The notes beneath the pieces are model-generated. The model was not told the origin of the DNA, did no database searches, and worked only from the letters and a program-made list of their open reading frames with translations. Source: Leptodontidium sp. MPI-SDFR-AT-0119 (lineage: Eukaryota; Ascomycota; Leotiomycetes; Helotiales; Leptodontidiaceae). Taken from it: a stretch of DNA of 64,000 nt. The stretch covers positions 434,001 through 498,000 of the forward strand of contig JAHLEZ010000034.1 in assembly GCA_020726505.1 (NCBI GenBank). Reading direction: 5' to 3'. Shown here piece by piece: positions 25,167-35,869 of this stretch (position 1 is the stretch's first letter; the number at the start of each line of letters is the position of its first letter). The position numbers and the translations under genes were made by a program.

Positions 25167-25306
25167 AAGGTGTGTTTCTTCGATTGTACAAGTTCATACT
25201 AAGAAACGGAGGGTAGCCAGTTGCGATACCCTGTATAACTTACTCCAATATTATCAATCCACTCCTCCCCCAACGAGCCCAGGCCGTCCCCGAAGGGAAC
25301 CCCTCC

Positions 25307-25576
25307 ATGCATCCACATCATGCGCCGTCGATTCCCCTCACTCGGACCCGCCTGGCACGGTCTCACAACGTGACGCCATCAACCACGCAAATTGAGATCG
25401 GCAATGCGCAGTCCCAGACTAATCTGGCTCACCCGCTCACGTACGAAAATAACGACCACCACTACACCCCACCAAGCTCTCGCAGTCCTTCAGATACGGA
25501 GGAGTCGGCATCAACCGCGGAGTATCAGGAGAAGCTATTAGAAGATTTTCTAAAACGCGTTACGATTGGTAATTAG
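25307..25576 (+). CDS. Small Ser/Thr/Pro-rich ORF, doubtful
   Basis: 89 codons from ATG to TAA with low-complexity composition (SSRSPSDTEESAS, then EYQEKLLEDFLKRV). No domain. It lies 77 bp before the Myb-like pseudogene and could be the disordered N-terminal part of that gene rather than a gene of its own. Composition is not shifted to AT, unlike what follows. Confidence 0.3.
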   Translation: MHPHHAPSIPLTRTRLARSHNVTPSTTQIEIGNAQSQTNLAHPLTYENNDHHYTPPSSRSPSDTEESASTAEYQEKLLEDFLKRVTIGN

Positions 25577-25652
25577 ATCACATACAATCTCGAGTTTTTA
25601 TTTTTATATATTCCTAAGCACTTAAGCCTCTCTGCATTTAGAGGTTTTAAGC

Positions 25653-25916
25653 ATGGGCTCTAGGGAGTCGTCAGTGTTAGTGGAGGCTGCAGTTTCTCAT
25701 TGTGTTATTACTTCTCGTAAGCCGAGGGAGCAACTAACAAAGGATTAAGAGAGTCTATTGGTTAAGATAGTCCACGATAACAAGACTTAGGCAGAGATAA
25801 GAGAGCATTTTCCAGGTCATATACTACAGTTACTAAAGGAGAACTTCTTCACGAAGTAAGGGGGGAAGCCTTGGAAGCGGGGTCGAAAGCCTGGGGTGAG
25901 AGCTGGTGGTGCGTGA
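25653..25916 (+). pseudogene. Myb/SANT-like DNA-binding protein, RIP-type nonsense mutations
   Basis: An 88-codon frame with three internal stops (TAA, TAG, TAA). Reading through, it gives EQLTKD-stop-ESLLVKIVHDNKT-stop-AEIREHFPGH, the pattern of a fungal Myb/SANT helix-turn-helix (EED-x-LL, a Trp before AEI, then HFPGR). It ends in a basic KPWKRGRKPG tail. The TAG falls exactly where the conserved Trp (TGG) should be and the TAA before ES where Gln or Glu should be. Such proteins bind DNA in the nucleus; this copy is dead. Confidence 0.65.
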
Positions 25917-26132
25917 ATACATATTCAGGATTTATAATAGTTAAATGTGGAGGAGGTAGTGGTAGGATAGTAAAACGAGATTTTGTAAACTGTTCTTATG
26001 TTAGCTATTTAGTTTAGTTATTCGGTTTTCCCTCGGTTTATTCATGTCATTACATGCTTAAAACGTTGCACCGTTTGCCACTTAGAGAAATCGTTCCCTC
26101 GTCGTCTTGTCCATCGATCCCGCCTCACTTGT
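25917..26132. other. AT-shifted spacer
   Basis: No frame or repeat recognised between the Myb-like pseudogene and the foldback element. Confidence 0.5.
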
Positions 26133-26134
26133 TA

Positions 26135-26883
26135 ACGTCCCACCCCACCATTCCGCCCACCCCTTTTACACTAAAAGTCACAACTTTAAATTATTAATAT
26201 CTTTACCTTTTATTAATAATATTAAACAAACTTAAATTACAGAATAATAATGTACTAATAATTAAAAATGTAAATTTTAAGTTAATTGGGACCGAGTAAT
26301 ATTATAAATTAGGTATTTAAAATTCGAGAATTTTTTAATATACAAATTTAGTTCCAAAAAAATTCTATTTTTTTAATTACTTTAGTAATTATTATTAAAA
26401 TAAATTCAAACTTGGAATAAAAGTAGATTATATATAAACCTTTAATTTATTAAAGTTTTAATATATTTATATTAGTAATTATTATCTTATTAAGTAGAAT
26501 ATAAATCCTTATACAAATAATTTGTACAAGAATTTTATTACTTAATAAAAATATAACTACTAATATGATTGTATTAAAATTTTAAAATTTTAATAGTATA
26601 TATATAATCTACTTTTATTTCAAATTTTTAGCTTTTTTATTAATACTTGGAAAAATTATTATTAAGTGATTTTCGGCTTATTTTGTGTGCAAGAATTTAA
26701 AATTAATATTACATAATATTATATGATTTGAACTAGCTTTTCTTTCTATTACTTAAAAAGCAAAAGATAATAAACTCAAATACGAAAAAATTATAAACTT
26801 TTATTAATTAATCGTAAAGATACTAACACCTTAAAATCGCTGTTTTTAATGTAAAAGGTAGGCGTAATAGTGGGATGGGACGT
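26135..26883. mobile_element. 749 bp foldback MITE with TA duplication
   Basis: Left end ACGTCCCACCCCACCATT and right end (reverse) ACGTCCCATCCCACTATT, flanked by TA on both sides. Inverted similarity continues inwards to a palindromic centre at about 26519 (CAAATAATTTG), so nearly the whole element can fold into one hairpin. The TA target and small size fit the Tc1/mariner group. No coding capacity. Confidence 0.82.
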
Positions 26884-27887
26884 TAAACATTCCTTGGCAA
26901 AGAAAGCAAGCAAACCGGGTGCGGCCCAAAAGTATTGCAAACCGTCACGCCTTACCTATTCTCCGCAAAACTATATCTTGCTGTAGCTAGCCTTGTCTTT
27001 ACTCGTACTATTTGTTAAATCTTTAAATATAACCTCATCTACTCCTTATTTATATAAAAGTATTATATACTTCGATATATTATTCTTAATAAATTTGGCT
27101 AGCCAACGTCGCTATCGTTATCGCACTTATAACAAACGTATTATTTAATTAGCTTCGAGGATTATAGAGGAAGAGTTCTTGCCGAATTAATCAATTATTA
27201 ATTGATTAAATCAAATTAAATTTGATTTGATTTGATTAAAAAAAATTGACTTAATTTGATTTGATTAAGTTAATCAAATCAAATCAAATCGAATCATTTC
27301 TCACGCTGAGAAAACCTTCTGGTTTAATGAAAACAACTTTTTTAAAGATAAGTTCGAGCTTCTCGATCTAATATTTAACCGAGGCATTTAAGATCGAAAA
27401 ATAATCCTTGTTCTTATATCTTCTTTAACTAATATTACTAAGTATACGGGTACGGAAGATCACCTTAAGACATTCTAAAAAGCAATCGAGAGAGTTTATA
27501 TATAAAGGGGATATTCTATCTTTATTAAGGGTATTCTAGCCCCGCCAGATAACGCAACTAATAATACGTTTAATGTACTAGCTACGATAAAGTTTTTCTT
27601 ATACTTAAAAGAATATCTATTTTAATACATATACTAAAGTTATCATATATATATATTAAATATTTGTAACTTAAAAAGGATTTACTAGGGTTTTAAGAAT
27701 AAATAAATAACTCTTTTAAATATTTTACGAGATATAATAATAGGAATAGAGAGGGTATTATTATTTGCGTTTATTATACGAGGTATAAAACGCTTTGATT
27801 ATCTCCGAGCTTTAAGTCTTACTAACTTTATTCCGGCTATCGCGTTATTCTTTAAAATTCCTATTTATCTTTGCGATCTTATAATAC
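26884..27887. other. AT-rich degraded sequence
   Basis: Contains a low-complexity AATCAA/TTGAT tract at 27186-27297 and scattered stops. No gene recognised; composition suggests RIP-degraded repeat. Confidence 0.5.
27186..27297. repeat. AATCAA/TTGATT low-complexity tract, partly palindromic
   Basis: Runs of TTGAT and its complement ATCAA on both sides of an A8 run, able to pair with each other. Confidence 0.8.
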
Positions 27888-28170
27888 TGTGGTGGGGAAG
27901 ACTCTAGTAGCTCCTTTGTCACCTGACTAGATAAGCTCTTTCCACATAAAAGGGCTCAACACTTGAAAACAACTCAACAACTAAGAACTTTTCATAGATA
28001 CTATCTAATACACTTTTTTCTCCTCCCCTCCCTCGACTTTTCATGCTCTTTAAAAATATATTATCTTTAGATTTAATCGATCCGCGATTTCTTACACCTA
28101 GAGTCTCTCCCGTACCTCACTATATGCTACCTCTCTTATTGTGTGGTTTATTGGGCTTTATCCCTTCCAC
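27888..28170 (+). repeat. Solo LTR of family L1 with 5 bp duplication
   Basis: Starts TGTGGTGGGGAAGACTC, ends CCCTTCCAC, and is flanked by AATAC at 27883-27887 and 28171-28175. Same family as 61863-62132 (reverse) and 5950-6228. A single LTR with a target duplication means the internal part was lost by recombination. Confidence 0.85.
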
Positions 28171-28421
28171 AATACTTCGTATATCGCACGACTTCGTGTA
28201 TATAACGTTATAGCTGAGCCAAGCCTTTTACAAGATTCTTTAATATTATAAGTTTACCTTCGATTAACACTATAATACGAGTTCTTATTTAAACTTGCTT
28301 AGCGTAATTTTAGAATATTAATTATTCCTTTGATAAGGCTAATACGGAATTAATTAAAAAGCTTTATAATAAGCTATTTGTTATCGATGAAATCAAAATT
28401 AGATACTTTATTATGAGGATT
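28171..28421 (+). pseudogene. Degenerate coding-like sequence left of the inverted-repeat element
   Basis: Plus-strand translation reads ANTELIKKLYNKLFVIDEIK, then is cut by the element at 28422. A Lys/Leu-rich frame resumes after 29047, so both sides may be one old gene. Family not recognised. Confidence 0.35.
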
Positions 28422-29047
28422 CATCAGCAAAAAATTGTTTAGCAGAATATTCGCTAATCGGCTATTAGTGCTTCCGGCGCCAGCGGCCGCCTTTAGGGCT
28501 AGTCGATTATCTTATTAGCAAAATGGCGCCGTACGAGCTAGTCGCTTACCCCTATTCGCCAGCTGGCGGCCGTCTAGCGGCCGTTTAGCGGCCGTTTACA
28601 CGACACTTAATATTTCTAATCCGAAGGCTGTACACTTAAATACACGTCCTTAAAACTAACTTCGGTAAAGCTCTTATACTATAAATTTCCACTTTAAAAA
28701 AATATAATTAGTACATAATTTTTTTAGGGCAAAGTTTACTTTAGCCCTAGCTTCTTATTCGTGTGTGTATTATGCCGTGTGTATATAATACGTATATAGG
28801 TAATACGTACGTAAATACGTAAGAAGAGACTTAGAATATTTTAATGTTCTTTGCTTAATTACCCCGCTACAAAAAGTGGACTACCTACGGCACTATTAGC
28901 ACTTACTACGCCGTAAGCGTCCTCGGCGGCTAATTAAAATTAGTATAATGTGTAGCTGTCCTTAAAATTTTCGACATATAACTTAGGCACTAAATAGCGC
29001 CTCCGGCGCCGTAGGCGGACGGCTGCGCCCAATTTTTTTTGCTGATG
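28422..29047. mobile_element. 626 bp inverted-repeat element with GC-rich subterminal blocks
   Basis: Ends are CATCAGCAAAAAATTG on the left and its near-exact complement on the right. Inside each end lie GC-rich motifs (CCGGCGCC and GGCGGCCG/CGGCCGTTTAG repeats) that contrast with AT-rich surroundings. The flanks show no clear target duplication, so the superfamily is undecided. Confidence 0.6.
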
Positions 29048-29055
29048 TTTTAAAT

Positions 29056-29115
29056 AATAAGAAGTTAGATAATTAGAAGTTAGATAACGAGAAGTTGAAT
29101 AATAAGAAGTTAGAG
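29056..29115 (+). repeat. Four 15 bp tandem units, AATAAGAAGTTAGAT
   Basis: Four in-register copies with a few transitions. Translated on the plus strand they give repeats of NKKLD type, a Lys/Leu pentapeptide pattern able to form a coiled coil in the degenerate gene interrupted at 28422. Confidence 0.85.
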
Positions 29116-29649
29116 CGAGTTAATATTATTTTGGATTATAGATTAATAATAATTAAGTGTTAATTACAGGTTATAGCATATTTTATTACAATCGAAGATT
29201 CAGATTTGATTATCAAGCTGCTTTTCAATCTAAATACAAGGCAATTCGTGGACCGGATCGTGGATATATATAATAAAATAAATTTCGAGAATAACTGATA
29301 TTTCCTAATTCGGCCAGATACTTGAGTAAAGACTCGAAAACAACGACGTGCTATGCTTTTAGTATTAAGTTTATTTTTTAGTATTAGAATTAGACGCTGA
29401 TATTTTAATAGACGTAAGTATTTATCGCTATGCTCGTATAACTGCAATTACTAGATTATTAGCTTTAAGTAATAAAGTAAGATATTTTATTAATAAGGAT
29501 AATACTTTACATAAAAAAAATTAAGCTCATGCTAATTCTTTATTCTTTTCATAATAAAGTGAAATATATAATTAAGCTCACGTTTCGCTATTTATTTTCT
29601 ATTTATTTTAGATTATATGTTTAATTTATTATACTTAATTACTATTTTT
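29116..29649. other. Degenerate coding-like then AT-rich sequence
   Basis: Plus-strand reading after the 15 bp repeats stays legible for about 45 codons (ITIEDSDLIIKLLFNLNTRQ) and then decays. A 95-codon minus-strand frame at 29160-29447 is its antisense shadow. No family recognised. Confidence 0.4.
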
Positions 29650-30200
29650 CAGTGTGTCAAATGAATAGAATGGAATAGAATAACACGTGATTATTCTATT
29701 CATTCAATAAAACTAAGTCTTATTCTATTCTAGTTAAATAACGCTGAATGGTTGCTAAGTAAGAGGCTAGTTAGCTAACTAAAGCTACTCGCTTAATTAA
29801 AGGTCCGGGAAGTACAATGGCTTTACCTGATTTAAAAAGGTTTCTCTACATAAAGCTTATTAAGCGAAGCTCGCGATAAGGAACCCTTAAGAATCGACTC
29901 ATAAAATCTTACTTTTTCTAGCTTTATTAATTACAAATTAAACTATTAGTAATTATAATCGATTAATTACTAATAGGATCGATTATAATTGATATTATAA
30001 ATCACTAGGATTTACTATATTTATATAGAATCATTTCCTTTATTCTTTTTAAAAATAAAGCTAAATAGTTAAATATTAGTTAACTAACTAAAAATAACTA
30101 TTCTATTCAAGTCAAATTCCTGTTATTCATATTCTTTTCTATTTTAGTTAACTAGAATAGAATATTAGTTAACTAATTTGAATAATCCTTTAACACGCTG
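29650..30200. mobile_element. Non-autonomous hAT-type MITE (551 bp) with 8 bp duplication
   Basis: The ends are CAGTGTGTCAAA on the left and, reversed, CAGCGTGTTAAA on the right; the two differences are transitions. The flanks are identical 8-mers CTATTTTT (29642-29649 and 30201-30208). CAG-starting ends with an 8 bp duplication are diagnostic of the hAT superfamily. Just inside lie GAATA-unit pentanucleotide arrays. No transposase. Confidence 0.85.
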
Positions 30201-30208
30201 CTATTTTT

Positions 30209-30745
30209 TGTTATTATACTTTTTAGAGTCGTAGCTAAATAATTATAATAATCGGATTTTTTAATTATATGTACTTAAGTAATTATATTCAAAGGTAGTT
30301 ATATACATCCCCGTTCTCTTCCTTTTTTATTAGTTCATATTTATTTATTATATCGTTTAATAAATATGAATACCCCTTCTATTCGTAGGGCTTGATTATG
30401 CATATGTCGGTATTATAAAGGGGCAATACCCAAGCAACTACATAACAAGAGGGGTGTTTGTCGAGATTATCTTAACAGATTTTTCAAGCCGTCTTCTGAA
30501 GAGTCACGTTCTATGTCTTTTATTATGTTTAGTTAGAAGGATCGAGTGGAATGTTGGATATTTTACTTGCTTTCATGATATATGCTACAGTATCAAAGGA
30601 TCACGGTCATATAAACTTAACTGTTTATAGGCGTATTCTTTTAAGGCTGATTTTTTCTTTTCGAACCAATCGGTCGTCAAGCTGAAATTAATTACTAGGA
30701 TGGAAAACGCCTTCCCTCCAGGTAATGTCTGCAGTATCATGAATG
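30209..30745. other. Moderately AT-rich unique-looking sequence, no gene
   Basis: Less RIP-like than its surroundings. No frame of note. It ends at the TA that received the nested transposons. Confidence 0.5.
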
Positions 30746-30747
30746 TA

Positions 30748-32082
30748 AGAGTTGCGGCCATTGCTCCCGGCCACCCTTAAGCGAGCTCCTCAAATCAATA
30801 CCTTATATTTAACTACGAATAACTCAATTAATTATTAATAGAATTAACTTGAAACTAAAGCAATATATTAATAAATAATAGCTAATCCTCGCACTTAAAT
30901 AACATCTTCTAATTTACAAGTTAATCTTTTAGTATATTACTAGTAATCACGTAAATTAACTTAATCCTAAAGCTTTTAAATCTCCCTTTTTAACTCGTTA
31001 ATAGTAGTTAGTATAAAAGGTAATTTCTTTAGCTCTTCTTTTATCCACCGCTAAACCTTCTCGATTAAGTTTAAATCAAGTGAAGAAAAAGGCTAATTAA
31101 ACCCTCAAATACTGTGTTTAAGTCGTGGTAATTAAGTAAACCCTAAATAAACCTTAGCGCCGTCTTTTATAAAAATATACTTAGGGCCGAGTTTATCGAA
31201 CTTTGGAAAAACAATAGGCTCGAGAACCTAATAAAAATAGGCCTTTAAGGTTATACCTTTCGAGCCTTCCTCCTTCTCGAGGAACACAAGGGGTGACTTC
31301 TAATCCCAGCCTAGTGCACCCTAAATTATTACTAATACTCTCCCTAATCGATATACTAATTTAATATAATTAGGACACCGCTTTTCGTCGATTCTTTGAG
31401 TAACCCAGATTCGACTAGTCTTTCCGAGCTTAAATATACACTCGTTACTTTATATAACCTTTCTTTAATCGCCTTCTTCAAGTCGAGAAGCTGCCTAATT
31501 AGATGTCCCCTACTAACGATATAATATAGCAAAGTTAAGACGTTTCTTTGCTTTCTTTCGTAATATAAAAGGCCTAGGACAAGTAATACATCGTCGATAA
31601 CTTACGTGGCGAAGTTCTCGTCGAATAGTTCTCGCTAAAGCCTCGATATTCAAGTGAGCTTTCACATGCTCAAAAGATAGTCGACGAGTAAACTAATTCT
31701 TTACTATATATCGAATAATCTAGTGAATCTAACGCTTAGAAATCATTTTTCGCCTAGTCGACTTTCCCTTTTGTTGAGTTCGAGAGGTTTTAGCATAAAT
31801 CTAGCGTCGAATCGTAGTCCGAGGAATTCGTGTTTGTCGTGTAATCTCAGAAGCCGAATTTCCGGCTCTCCACAAAGATCGTATAACTAAGCGTGTAGGT
31901 GTACTTTATTCGCTTTAAGGTGTCTTTCGCTACGAAGGCGAGTAAATCTAAGGCTCCATTTCGAGTTTAAAGAGATTTCATAAGAAGGTTAAATATATAT
32001 ATATTTTTAAAGAGAAGGTGCTAGAATTTGGGATGCGGGGCGAACCTCGCTTGAGGTGGCCGGGAGCAATGGCCACAACTCT
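30748..32082 (-). mobile_element. Tc1-type transposon (1335 bp), RIP-degraded
   Basis: Ends are AGAGTTGCGGCCATTGCTCC on the left and, reversed, AGAGTTGTGGCCATTGCTCC on the right, flanked by TA (30746-30747 and 32083-32084). The inner strand carries a broken transposase (30960-31900). Its right TA is also the left TA of element B, so it inserted at B's edge. Confidence 0.88.
30960..31900 (-). pseudogene. Tc1-type transposase
   Basis: The N-terminal helix-turn-helix is legible near 31880-31770 (SLWRAGNSASEITRQTRIPR). The C-terminal catalytic end near 31050 reads SLDLNLIEKV-stop-RWIKEELKKLP, matching the SPDLNPIE-x-VW-x-W block of Tc1 transposases; the stop sits on the conserved Trp. IKDGAKVY upstream marks the second catalytic Asp. 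The enzyme would cut and paste the element. It is inactivated by many TAA/TAG codons and by Pro-to-Leu changes typical of RIP. Confidence 0.78.
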
Positions 32083-32320
32083 TACAACTATTTACATAAC
32101 GTGTGTTAGTACAGCTGCACAACTAACTAGTCGGAATCCGGATTTTTTAGCGAGCCGCATCCTTTGGAGCGATTTACCCCTCCATTTTCGCGACGCGCAT
32201 ATTTAATATTATCGCCCCTACCTCTTACACTACTAAATATTATTAGAACAACTTCGCAGATAGCTCAAATTAAAGCTTAATATGCCAGCTTTCTATTAAT
32301 CTAATTTTTATTATAATAAC

Positions 32321-33373
32321 ATGCCTCCTCGTTTATTTATACTCGCGGTGGCGCGTTTAGAGTATACGTTACGCGAACTAGGACTCCCTCTGACTAGGAG
32401 TCAGCTACGCCAACTTACAAAGGACTATTCTGTCTCTTTAGGGACTGTTTATCACCATAGAACTAGGGTATCTTATAACGTGCCTCCATAACCATTTTCC
32501 AAAGGTCCAATTAAGGTTATTACGTGGGAGATATAATAGGCTATTAAGTTACTACTTAATAGAGAGTCAGTTTGCCTATTTAACCTCTTTCTACGACATT
32601 ACTAACTTAATAGGCCATAGCTATACTAAGATAAGATCTGCGACTTCTTAGAGGACGAATATCACGTAAATGTAAGACAACAAACTATTTCAAAAGTACT
32701 CAATAAGATTAAGATTACACGGAAGAAGTTAAAGGTCTCTACGGCTTAACAAAACGAGTTTCTACGTACTCAATAGCGATTAGACCTTTAAGACCTTTAA
32801 GCAGAGCAAATTGTCTATGTAGACGAATCTAGGAGCGACGAGCGTACAAGAGATCGCATGTATGGTTAGGCTAATAAAAGAGCTAGAGCTCACGTCAAAA
32901 AGTAGCTAGCCTCAAGGACTAAAATCTCCTATCTTCCGGCGTATACAATTAATAAATATATTACAAGTAAGACGTTTAAGGGCACTTATATAGCTAATAT
33001 ATTCCAAGACTTCTTAATAGAGGATCTTCTTCTAATATATAACCTATTTCTAGCCCCTAGATCCGTCGTTATATTAGACAACGCATCCATCTATTATATT
33101 AATATTAACGATATTTAAGAGGTCTTTAATAAAGCCGGGGTATAGTTACGGTTCTTACTTCCATATTCTCTAGATTTTAACCCAATTGAAGAGAGTTTTG
33201 TAGACCTAAAGGCCTTTATTCGTCGCCACCACTGATATATGTAGTCAAACTTTAATATATATCAAGAGTTCCTTGAATAAGCTATTAAAGAAGTAGGAAC
33301 TAGCTTAGATACTACTCGGAGGGCAAGAGGACATTTCAGGAACACTAGAATACTTAGAGTACCCCAGGAATAG
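32321..33373 (+). pseudogene. Tc1/mariner-like transposase of element A
   Basis: ATG 32321 to TAG 33373, about 350 codons with internal stops. The catalytic core is readable: first Asp in VYVDESRSDERTRDR, second in RSVVILDNASIY, Glu in DFNPIEESFVDLKAF, with about 36 residues between the second Asp and the Glu. Stops replace expected Trp/Gln (after KAGV, after MYG, after HVKK). The N-terminal 150 residues look like a helix-turn-helix region. Would cut and reinsert the element; dead by RIP. Confidence 0.82.
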
Positions 33374-33689
33374 TATATATATTCAAGTATTCTTTAGGAG
33401 CGCTAGTGACTTTGTTTATATTAGCTAGCTACTTTTTTTCTATATACATTTTCACCTTTTTTTAGTATTTTGAGTTAGTTATATAATATTAAGAATTCAA
33501 TATTAACGGGATTAAAACGAGCGTAATTAAAGCGATAAAATAGTACGAAATAAACTAAAAAGTAAGACAATTTATATCCTACGATGTTACCCCTCGTACT
33601 AAACATTATACCCCCTCAAAAAATCTATTATCAAGCGTATTTAGGTTGTAACTTGCCCCTAATTAGCCACTTGTTTGGCCACTTATTTA

Positions 33690-35540
33690 ACTATTATATT
33701 AAGGTAAAGGACTACTATTACTAAGGTTTTAGAGAACACGTGCTGTCTTATATTAGCCTTTAAATTCAGATACGTGATTAGTAATCCATATGGCGATTCT
33801 ACCTTTTACACCGGCTCGGATAAGCCTAGTAGTATCATGGCATTAATCTAACGAATAGCCTCTATCAATAATAGCAGGGAACTCTTATAAAATTAAATCG
33901 CCGTAGTTGTGTTAGTCACGTATAATTAACTAATCCCGAAAGTCCTCTAAGTGAGAGACACAGTCCGATATTAATTGAAGCGGGGATAATAGAGCTCTTA
34001 TATTAAAGGATCGCCCAAGGGGGTGTCTTTAGCCTTGATTTTGGTGGGGAAACTAATGCTCGGGATATCCTGGGATATAACTATGTAGGCCTTGACTTAA
34101 GCCGTAACTTCCGAACGTATTATAATAAGAGTATTAATATAGTTAAGTAGGGAGGTATAAAGTAAATTAAGGGACTAGAGCCACAGTTAGCTGTGCCAAA
34201 TTAATATATATCTCTAGCATCTTTTAAGCAGGTTCTACTGTAATAAGTATTTCTTTCCTGTTCCCTGACTTCTTAGTTCCTACTAATTGCCATCCCTCTA
34301 CAAATTTGTCGTACTAATAAGCTAGTCCTCTCTTTATAGTCACTCCTTTTACACCATTCTTATAGTCTCTCATCTATTCCTCTCTTATAGCAGTATCAAG
34401 TATATAGTAGGGGTCTTGTTGGCCAGGAGTAATTGACTTAATTACAATACAAGTAGCGGCTTTACGGAAGTTGTCACAGTTAGTGCGTTTACAAGAGTGT
34501 TAGTAGTGGCAGTTAGTCATTAACCTAGAGAATAGTGACATCGCGGAGATCTTCCTTTTAGCCTCTGCCTCCAAACGTTTAGTAATAGTATTACGTTCGG
34601 ATAGAGTCTCTAGTATATGGCCCCTCTCCTTCGGTGTTGAATTAAAAGGATCACCCGCATCGCTACTATTGTTAATGGAAAAGGACTCTAAATTAGTAGT
34701 ACGTACGGAACCAGGTTTTGCCTTAGTAGGAGCTATTATTTTAGTATTAGCCGGGGGTGGAGGAGTAGACTTCTCAAACACATCTCTCTTAAAGTGAAAT
34801 TCAAGAATAACCTTAGTCGGAGGCTTAGAACTGCCCATAAATTAAGTTCTCTAATAGATTATAACATCCTCCTATTCCTCGTCGTCGATAACCTCCTATA
34901 TAGAGGCATCTTTAGTTGCCGAAGTACGAAAATAAGCCTTAGAAAAGGTCGGTATCTCGTACTCGTTATAGTGCCTCTTTTGCCCCTATAGAATCACTCT
35001 CTTTTACATCACTTTTTGTTGTATATCGTCGAAAGTTAGTCGATTAAGACTGTTAAGGTTCTAGTTTTCGGCGAGGATAAAGAGCCTCTTAGTCCCACTA
35101 ATAATAGCTTCACAAATAAAGCTAATAAAGAGGTCCTTCTTGTCTTTCTAAGTCGTGGGGTCGTGGGAGAGAAATTTAAGTCGAATTGCAGGTGAGGAAT
35201 TAATAACTACTGGCGTTGTGTTAGTTATAAGACTAGCTGGGATGTCCCCTTCTTAAAGGATTAAGTCCTTAACTGCCCTAAGAGCTTTCTCTACCTCTTT
35301 TTGACGTGCACTTTGCGGTGTAAACTCTCTTCTATCTTTTCTAGCCTTATTACTATTCTCTAGGTCCAAATCCTTCTTCTTACGCTTTACTGACTTCGCT
35401 AGAGGTTACTGATCCGGGTTAAAGTTCTCTAAGAGGCGAGTACTCCGAGTGCGCGCTCTCTTCGAAATCTCATCCGTTTCTAGTAGTTTTTTTTGCAAAC
35501 GACGTGAGGGACCTCTTCTAACTATAGCGAAATTGAAGTA
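33690..35540 (-). pseudogene. Second gene of element A, uncharacterised fungal family
   Basis: Boundaries are approximate because of RIP stops. In order from the N-terminus: a basic, NLS-like region (SKRARTRSTR, then KSVKRKKKDLDLE); a segment LFILAEN-stop-NLNSLNRLTFDDI that aligns with VKNWDINSVSDRITYKRL in element B; a 112-codon open stretch (34838-34500) rich in Pro/Ser/Thr; a Cys cluster near 34480 (CHY-x-HSCKRTNCDNF); and a C-terminal HVSEFKG-x-YK motif shared with B. No enzymatic motif is seen. It probably acts with the transposase, for example in DNA binding, but that is inference. Confidence 0.6.
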
Positions 35541-35869
35541 TGCCAATTAGCAGATTATTCTAATTAATAGTTGTTAAGTTATTTGCGTAAAGGTGTTAGT
35601 GAGGAGGGGGCTAGGACTACTTCCGAGGGGTAAATCGCTCCAAAGGATGCGGCTCGCCAAAAAATCCGGATTCCGACTAGTTAGTTGTGCAGCTGTAAGC
35701 GATTTTAACCGACCCCACCACTTTTGATTTCCAAGTTCCCCTCCACCATTCGCCATATATGCGCCCCTACACATAACTTCACAACGCAACGTCCAAAACA
35801 CTTCGCAGATACGTCAAATTAAAGCTGCCACTTTGCGCTTTCCAGCGAACCACTTTTTATTATTGTGCC

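Larger units (their letters stand above)
32112..35695 (+). mobile_element. Element A: two-gene Tc1/mariner-like transposon inside B's terminal repeat
   Basis: Long inverted repeats of about 75 bp: left CAGCTGCACAACTAACTAGT..., and the right end reversed is identical except for one transition. TA flanks at 32110-32111 and 35696-35697 are the duplicated TA of B's left repeat. The element is 3584 bp and holds a transposase (32321-33373, plus) and a convergent second gene (about 33690-35540, minus). The inner repeat core AGCGATTT-x-CCC is shared with B, so A and B are related families. Confidence 0.9.

Noticed and set aside
29160..29447. 95-codon minus-strand ORF
   Set aside because: The opposite strand reads more sensibly and continues from the 15 bp repeat region; the minus frame is its shadow.
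32018..32206. 62-codon ORF with normal-looking composition
   Set aside because: It spans the terminal repeats of the Tc1 element, element B and element A; GC-richer repeats keep it open by chance.
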